This document shows positions 51,355-55,149 of a stretch of 55,149 bases of DNA, piece after piece (position 1 is the stretch's first letter; each line of letters opens with the position of its first letter). Location: contig JAPLED010000043.1 in assembly GCA_026391475.1 (NCBI GenBank), positions 1-55,149 on the forward strand, given 5' to 3'. Under the pieces are notes generated by a model. It ran no database searches. It saw only the letters and a program-made list of their open reading frames with translations, and was not told where the DNA came from. Origin of the DNA: Bacteroidia bacterium (GTDB taxonomy: Bacteria; Bacteroidota; Bacteroidia; Bacteroidales; VadinHA17). Both the position numbers and the translations under genes were made by a program.

Positions 51355-52971
51355 ATGAGCTTTATAAAAACTTTAATGAACGGTGAAGAAGGGCTATTCA
51401 AAGGCGATACTCTTACACCTATGCAAAAAATGGCACTACGCTTTGTTGTTGTCGGTCTGGTTTACTACGGTTTTGTTGTGATTGAGGGTATGTTGATGAG
51501 GGTTTATGAGGTAACTCCTGTTTCATTCATAAGTCAGTCTCAATTTTTTGCAATCATGACCGCCCACCCTTTAGTAGGAATATTTGGTTCAACATACTCT
51601 ATTGTATTTGGTGCATTCCTTTTTCTTGTCCCTTTCCTTATGAAAAAACCGCTTTGGAGCATTAAGATGGCTAATTGGAATTTTGTTCTGGTTACGGGTG
51701 GTACTTTCATATTCTGGTTTGCAGGATTTGTTTCACATTATGCACCACTTTATACTCTATACTGGCCACTTCCTGCTGATTTTAATCAATTCAGCGTTTG
51801 GGGAGGAACATTTTTTATCGTTGGCATTGCACTGGTAATGGTTGGAACAATGCTATTCATTATTAATATCTTTAAAACAATAACATATACTCCCGAAGGT
51901 TGGGAAAAACAACCCGCAGGAGCACTTCTTGGATCTGCTTTAGGCATAAGTGGATTCAAAAATCTTTTCAGGAAGAATAAAAAAGAGCATTTGGTTTCGT
52001 TACCCGTCGCTGCAATTGCCCGTGGTACAGTTGATATGGCATTTAACACGGGTATCATACTTTTTACAGGTGTACTTATTCTTATTTACATGGTTGGGTC
52101 TATACTTGGTTTCGACTTAAAAACAACCGCTATTGATGCTTTGCTTTATAAAAACTGGTTTTGGTGGGGTCTCGACCTGATTGCAGATGGACTTGTGCTG
52201 ATATTCGTTGCAGGTACCTGGTACTTGTTGGCAACCCTGATTACTGGTAAGAAATTGTTTATGCAGAATATTGCTCGTGCGGCATTACTCGTTGAACTGG
52301 TTGTATCCTGGACGGTTTGGTCGCACCACCTACTCTCAGATCAGTCTCAACCTGGTATGTTGAAGGTTTTATCAGGGGAGATGGTTACAGCATTTGAATT
52401 GATTACTCAGGGTTTGGCATTTTTTATCACCCTGGCAACACTATGGAGCGCAAGGCCATTGAAAATGACCAATCCGCTGAAATTTTTACTTGGAGGTTTG
52501 TTAGGTTTTGCACTGGCAGTTCCTGCCGGAATTATGCAAGCTGATGTTGGGTTAAACAGGATTTTACATAATACCCAATGGGTAATTGGGCCACACGTTC
52601 ACGTTGCAATTCTTGTTGGTCTTACCATGACTCTTTATTCTGCTATATACTTTTTATTCCCTATTTTAACCAATGGTGCAAAAATGTATAGCCAGAAATT
52701 GGTTAACATTCATTTCTGGTGTCATCTTATTGGCGGAATCGGAATGGGAGCTTTTATGGGAATGGCTGGATTAAATGGTATGTTAAGAAGATCACTTTAT
52801 GTTAATGGTGAATTCAATACTTACATGATTCTTGCTGCTCTTGCAGGTACACTGCTCTTAATTGGATTCCTTGTATTCTTTTATAATATCGTTATGAGCG
52901 TCGGGGTTAAGGGGGTTATCGATATCTTTTTACCTGCAAAGGTTAAAGGGAAAAATCTGTTGCCTGAATAG
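51355..52971 (+). CDS. heme-copper oxidase superfamily catalytic subunit, NO-reductase-like
   Basis: This 538-residue membrane protein has about 12-14 helices. The low-spin heme ligands are His71 (TAHPLVG) and one of His414/His416 (GPHVHVA), the other being the high-spin heme ligand. The metal-site pair is His324-His325 (WSHHLL). The first metal-site His, in NorB within WWVVHLWVEG, is replaced: here the motif is WWGLDLIADG, with Asp274 at the His and Asp278 at the NorB Glu. There is no Tyr for the oxidase cross-link. This fits a nitric oxide reductase-like branch (a gNOR-type Asp-for-His change has been described) rather than an oxygen reductase. The assignment is from motifs only. Confidence 0.8.
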   Translation: MSFIKTLMNGEEGLFKGDTLTPMQKMALRFVVVGLVYYGFVVIEGMLMRVYEVTPVSFISQSQFFAIMTAHPLVGIFGSTYSIVFGAFLFLVPFLMKKPLWSIKMANWNFVLVTGGTFIFWFAGFVSHYAPLYTLYWPLPADFNQFSVWGGTFFIVGIALVMVGTMLFIINIFKTITYTPEGWEKQPAGALLGSALGISGFKNLFRKNKKEHLVSLPVAAIARGTVDMAFNTGIILFTGVLILIYMVGSILGFDLKTTAIDALLYKNWFWWGLDLIADGLVLIFVAGTWYLLATLITGKKLFMQNIARAALLVELVVSWTVWSHHLLSDQSQPGMLKVLSGEMVTAFELITQGLAFFITLATLWSARPLKMTNPLKFLLGGLLGFALAVPAGIMQADVGLNRILHNTQWVIGPHVHVAILVGLTMTLYSAIYFLFPILTNGAKMYSQKLVNIHFWCHLIGGIGMGAFMGMAGLNGMLRRSLYVNGEFNTYMILAALAGTLLLIGFLVFFYNIVMSVGVKGVIDIFLPAKVKGKNLLPE

Positions 52972-53109
52972 AATAAAAAAAGTTGTAAACCATATTTGCC
53001 ACTACCTCCTGGCCTTCACACGAGCCAAGGGTAGCAAAAAAATCCATAAAAGAAACATAGTATCACAAAGTAATTCAATCGGTAATCATATATTAAATTA
53101 AAGAATAAA

Positions 53110-53991
53110 ATGAAGCCAAAAAACCTGATCTCAATAATCTTATTAATTCAATTATCAGGAGCAATGTCTGCCCAGAAACAGGATCAGTTTTCACCTGATT
53201 TCAGTTCTCCCGGAAAAGTTTTGGGAATGACACTTGTCTGGAATGATGAATTTAACAATAACGGAAAACCTGATCCTGCCAGCTGGATCTATGAAAAAGG
53301 ATTTGTAAGAAATCAGGAACTGCAATGGTATCAACAGGAAAATGCTAATTGTGCAAATGGCTTACTGATTATAGAAGGAAGAAGAGAACAAATTAATAAT
53401 CCAAATTATATTTCAGGAAGTACCAACTGGAAAACAGTTCGGGAATATGCTGAATATACCTCAGCCAGCATTCAGACCCACGGTCTTAGGCAATGGCAGT
53501 TCGGACGGTTCGAGATACGGGCAAGGATTGATACAGCCTGGGGTTCCTGGCCTGCAATATGGACCCTCGGTATTTCCGGAGGCTGGCCATCAGGAGGAGA
53601 AATTGATATTATGGAGTTTTATCGCGTTAAAGGTGTCCCTACTATCCTGGCTAATTTTGCCTGGGGAACAAGCCAGCGCAGTGTAGCAAAATGGGACGGC
53701 CTTAAAAAACCTCTTTCTGATTTTACCGTAAACGATCCGGCCTGGACCAAAAAATTCCATGTCTGGAGAATGGACTGGAACAAGGATTCCATCAGTCTGT
53801 TCCTTGATGATCAGTTACTGAATACAACTTTGCTAAGTGAGACAATCAATCCTGATGGTTTCAACCCATTCCTTCAACCACATTATATTCTTTTAAACCT
53901 TGCTATTGGAGCTAATGGCGGAGATCCGTCAAAAACCAGATTCCCGATGAAATATGAAGTTGACTATGTGAGAGTTTATCAAAACCAATGA
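53110..53991 (+). CDS. GH16 glycosidase (laminarinase/agarase clan)
   Basis: This 293-residue exported protein has a signal peptide (1-21) and a single GH16 jelly roll. The catalytic signature is GEIDIMEF (Glu164, Asp166, Glu169). FGRFEIRARIDTAWGSWPAIWTL and the C-terminal YEVDYVRVYQ are standard. GH16 enzymes cut internal beta-1,3 or beta-1,4 links of laminarin, agar, porphyran or similar glucans and galactans by retention. The EIDIME form without an insertion is the laminarinase-type spacing. It is a single gene, convergent with the TPR gene. Confidence 0.9.
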   Translation: MKPKNLISIILLIQLSGAMSAQKQDQFSPDFSSPGKVLGMTLVWNDEFNNNGKPDPASWIYEKGFVRNQELQWYQQENANCANGLLIIEGRREQINNPNYISGSTNWKTVREYAEYTSASIQTHGLRQWQFGRFEIRARIDTAWGSWPAIWTLGISGGWPSGGEIDIMEFYRVKGVPTILANFAWGTSQRSVAKWDGLKKPLSDFTVNDPAWTKKFHVWRMDWNKDSISLFLDDQLLNTTLLSETINPDGFNPFLQPHYILLNLAIGANGGDPSKTRFPMKYEVDYVRVYQNQ

Positions 53992-54021
53992 TTTTCAGGT
54001 TCGTGAAATGAAGCATGTATT

Positions 54022-55149
54022 TTATAATTGAGCCTCAAAAACGATTCCTTTTACTGCATTTGCCATATCGGGGTTGAGTTTTAAAAGGTAGTTCTCATCT
54101 TTGCCATTTTCAATATAACTAATACAATGCTGAACGGCTTCTATAATAACATCTCCTTCATTATCAAACATCCCGGTTGCTTCTGCACAGATATCTCTTA
54201 ACAGATCGAAAGAAAGTTCCATGTTAAGTAACCCGGCAAAAAAGTTTGAGAGAGCCTTGTTTCTGTTTAATTTCCAGTCTTTTGTTTTTAAGGCACTTAA
54301 TATCTCATTAGCCATCTTAAAAGCAGGCGCTTTTCCTTCCCATTTTTCTATATAGACCACAGAATCACCAAACTCTTTAAATATTAGTTCCTTTGGAATG
54401 TCAGAATATTTTTCATCTTCAAATAATTCCCAAGCATGATCAGGGCTATTTAACAAATGATTGACTCCTATTTGCCCAAGATTCCAGGCTTGTTCTGAAA
54501 TATCCCCTTCCTGTTTCCTCAATTCATATGCCTTTTGATGATATTCTGTCGATTTTCCAAATTCCTTAAGTTCTTTATAATTCCATCCAATTAGCCCAAG
54601 ATTCCAGGCTTGTCCAGAAATGTCACCTTCCTGTTTCTTTAATTCATATGACCTTTGATAAAATTCTATTGCATTTCCATATTCCTTTAGTTCTTTATAA
54701 TTCCATCCAATTTGCTCAAGATTCCAGGCTTGTACTGAAATATCACCTTCCTGTTTCCTTAATTCATATGCCTTTTGATGATATTCTGTCGATTTTCCAA
54801 ATTCCTTAAGTTCTTTATAATTCCATCCAATTAGCCCAAGATTCCAGGCTTGTCTTGAAATATCTTCTTCCTGTTTCCTTAATTCATATGCCTTTTGATG
54901 ATATTCTATTGCATTTCCATATTCCTTGAGTTCTTTATAATTCCATCCAATTTGCCCAAGATTCCAGGCTTGTTCTGATATATCCCCTTCCTGTTTCCTC
55001 AATTCATATGCCTTTTGATGATATTCTGTCGATTTTCCAAATTCCTTAAGTTCTTTATAATTCCATCCAATTAGCCCAAGATTCCAGGCTTGTTCTGAAA
55101 TATCCCCTTCCTGCTTCCTTAATTCATATGCCCTTTGATGATATTCTAT
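54022..55149 (-). CDS. tetratricopeptide-repeat protein, 5' end outside window
   Basis: The minus-strand frame is open from the right edge to the stop at 54022, so the start lies outside the window. It has at least five 40-residue TPR repeats of the form AWNLGxIGWNYKELKEYGNA, then IEYHQKAYELRKQEGDIS, followed by a roughly 190-residue non-repeated C-terminal domain (about from WELFEDEKYSD) that I do not recognise. TPR arrays bind protein partners. The 120-bp units are almost identical in DNA. An internal TTG at 55002 is not a real start. Confidence 0.85.
   Translation of the reverse strand: MEYHQRAYELRKQEGDISEQAWNLGLIGWNYKELKEFGKSTEYHQKAYELRKQEGDISEQAWNLGQIGWNYKELKEYGNAIEYHQKAYELRKQEEDISRQAWNLGLIGWNYKELKEFGKSTEYHQKAYELRKQEGDISVQAWNLEQIGWNYKELKEYGNAIEFYQRSYELKKQEGDISGQAWNLGLIGWNYKELKEFGKSTEYHQKAYELRKQEGDISEQAWNLGQIGVNHLLNSPDHAWELFEDEKYSDIPKELIFKEFGDSVVYIEKWEGKAPAFKMANEILSALKTKDWKLNRNKALSNFFAGLLNMELSFDLLRDICAEATGMFDNEGDVIIEAVQHCISYIENGKDENYLLKLNPDMANAVKGIVFEAQL
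54471..55149. repeat. 120-bp tandem repeats in a 240-bp higher-order array
   Basis: ATTCCAGGCT recurs at 54481, 54601, 54721, 54841, 54961 and 55081, an exact 120-bp period. Alternate units share variants: TTAGCCCAAG against TTTGCCCAAG (once TTTGCTCAAG), and CGATTTTCCAAATTCC against GCATTTCCATATTCC. The alternation is strict over the visible units, so the true repeat is 240 bp (80 residues). The array continues beyond the window. Confidence 0.85.

Noticed and set aside
54471-55149. CRISPR array
   Set aside because: The period is 120 bp, the repeats are contiguous and coding, and translate as TPR units with no spacers.

Overview
The window reads as a piece of a Bacteroidota chromosome, probably a free-living, polysaccharide-degrading member of the Bacteroidales/Marinilabiliales type. 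The evidence is the protein families present (GH97, GH95, DUF4249 beside a TonB-dependent receptor, STN and CarboxypepD_reg domains, many short lipoprotein signals, DUF5597 glycosidases), the near absence of Shine-Dalgarno sequences, and a textbook Bacteroidota promoter (TTTG-N19-TAnnTTTG) before a toxin-antitoxin pair. Most of the DNA is AT-rich. No tRNA, rRNA or CRISPR array was seen.

Layout. (1) 1-11.3 kb is an accessory stretch. It opens with the 3' end of an IS1182-type transposase gene. A run of unrelated + strand genes follows: a frameshifted S41 protease, a secreted transglutaminase-like protein, a zinc ribbon, lipoproteins, a membrane-anchored PQQ-type propeller, a two-gene unit with a DHCW cupin, a TonB-C-like protein and a CarboxypepD_reg protein. 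Intergenic regions of 200-450 bp packed with related repeats separate them. The layout looks like a gene-cassette array, with boxes resembling integron attC ends, but this is unproven. (2) 11.9-25.7 kb is a carbohydrate-active enzyme cluster. Two decayed genes (a GH43 C-terminal scrap and an agarase-like gene with an internal deletion) come first. Then follow GH28, two GH2, two DUF5597/GH35-like enzymes and a GH106-like enzyme. There is no SusC/SusD pair. The block from about 17.4 to 24 kb is visibly richer in G+C. (3) 26.3-29.5 kb holds two paralogous ECF sigma factor/membrane protein modules in opposite orientation, with a DUF4943 lipoprotein and repeats between them. (4) 29.8-36.7 kb is a four-gene outer-membrane operon: unknown exported protein, STN-type TonB receptor, DUF4249 protein, and an MG2/plug-like protein. 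(5) 36.7-37.3 kb is a higBA toxin-antitoxin pair. (6) 37.8-50.4 kb has a SulP transporter, a DUF1349 protein, a VOC protein, GH97, a methyltransferase scrap, an epimerase-like protein, GH95, a carotenoid pair (crtI plus a phytoene synthase-like gene), and a GH28-like enzyme with a GH43-like N-terminal scrap. (7) 50.7-53.0 kb encodes a two-subunit heme-copper enzyme. Its catalytic subunit has Asp in place of the first metal-site His, and its second subunit has lost the CuA ligands. This points to a divergent nitric-oxide-reductase-like enzyme. (8) A GH16 enzyme follows, then, on the minus strand at the right edge, a TPR protein with near-identical 120-bp repeats in a 240-bp higher-order pattern.

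How the parts fit: the glycosidases (GH2, GH16, GH28, GH35-like, GH95, GH97, GH106-like) would together strip galactose, galacturonate, rhamnose and fucose from complex plant or algal polysaccharides in the periplasm or outside the cell. The sigma modules and the TonB operon are separate envelope functions. The heme-copper operon would serve nitric oxide removal or respiration at low oxygen. All functional statements are inferred from sequence reading alone; no database search or computation was run.
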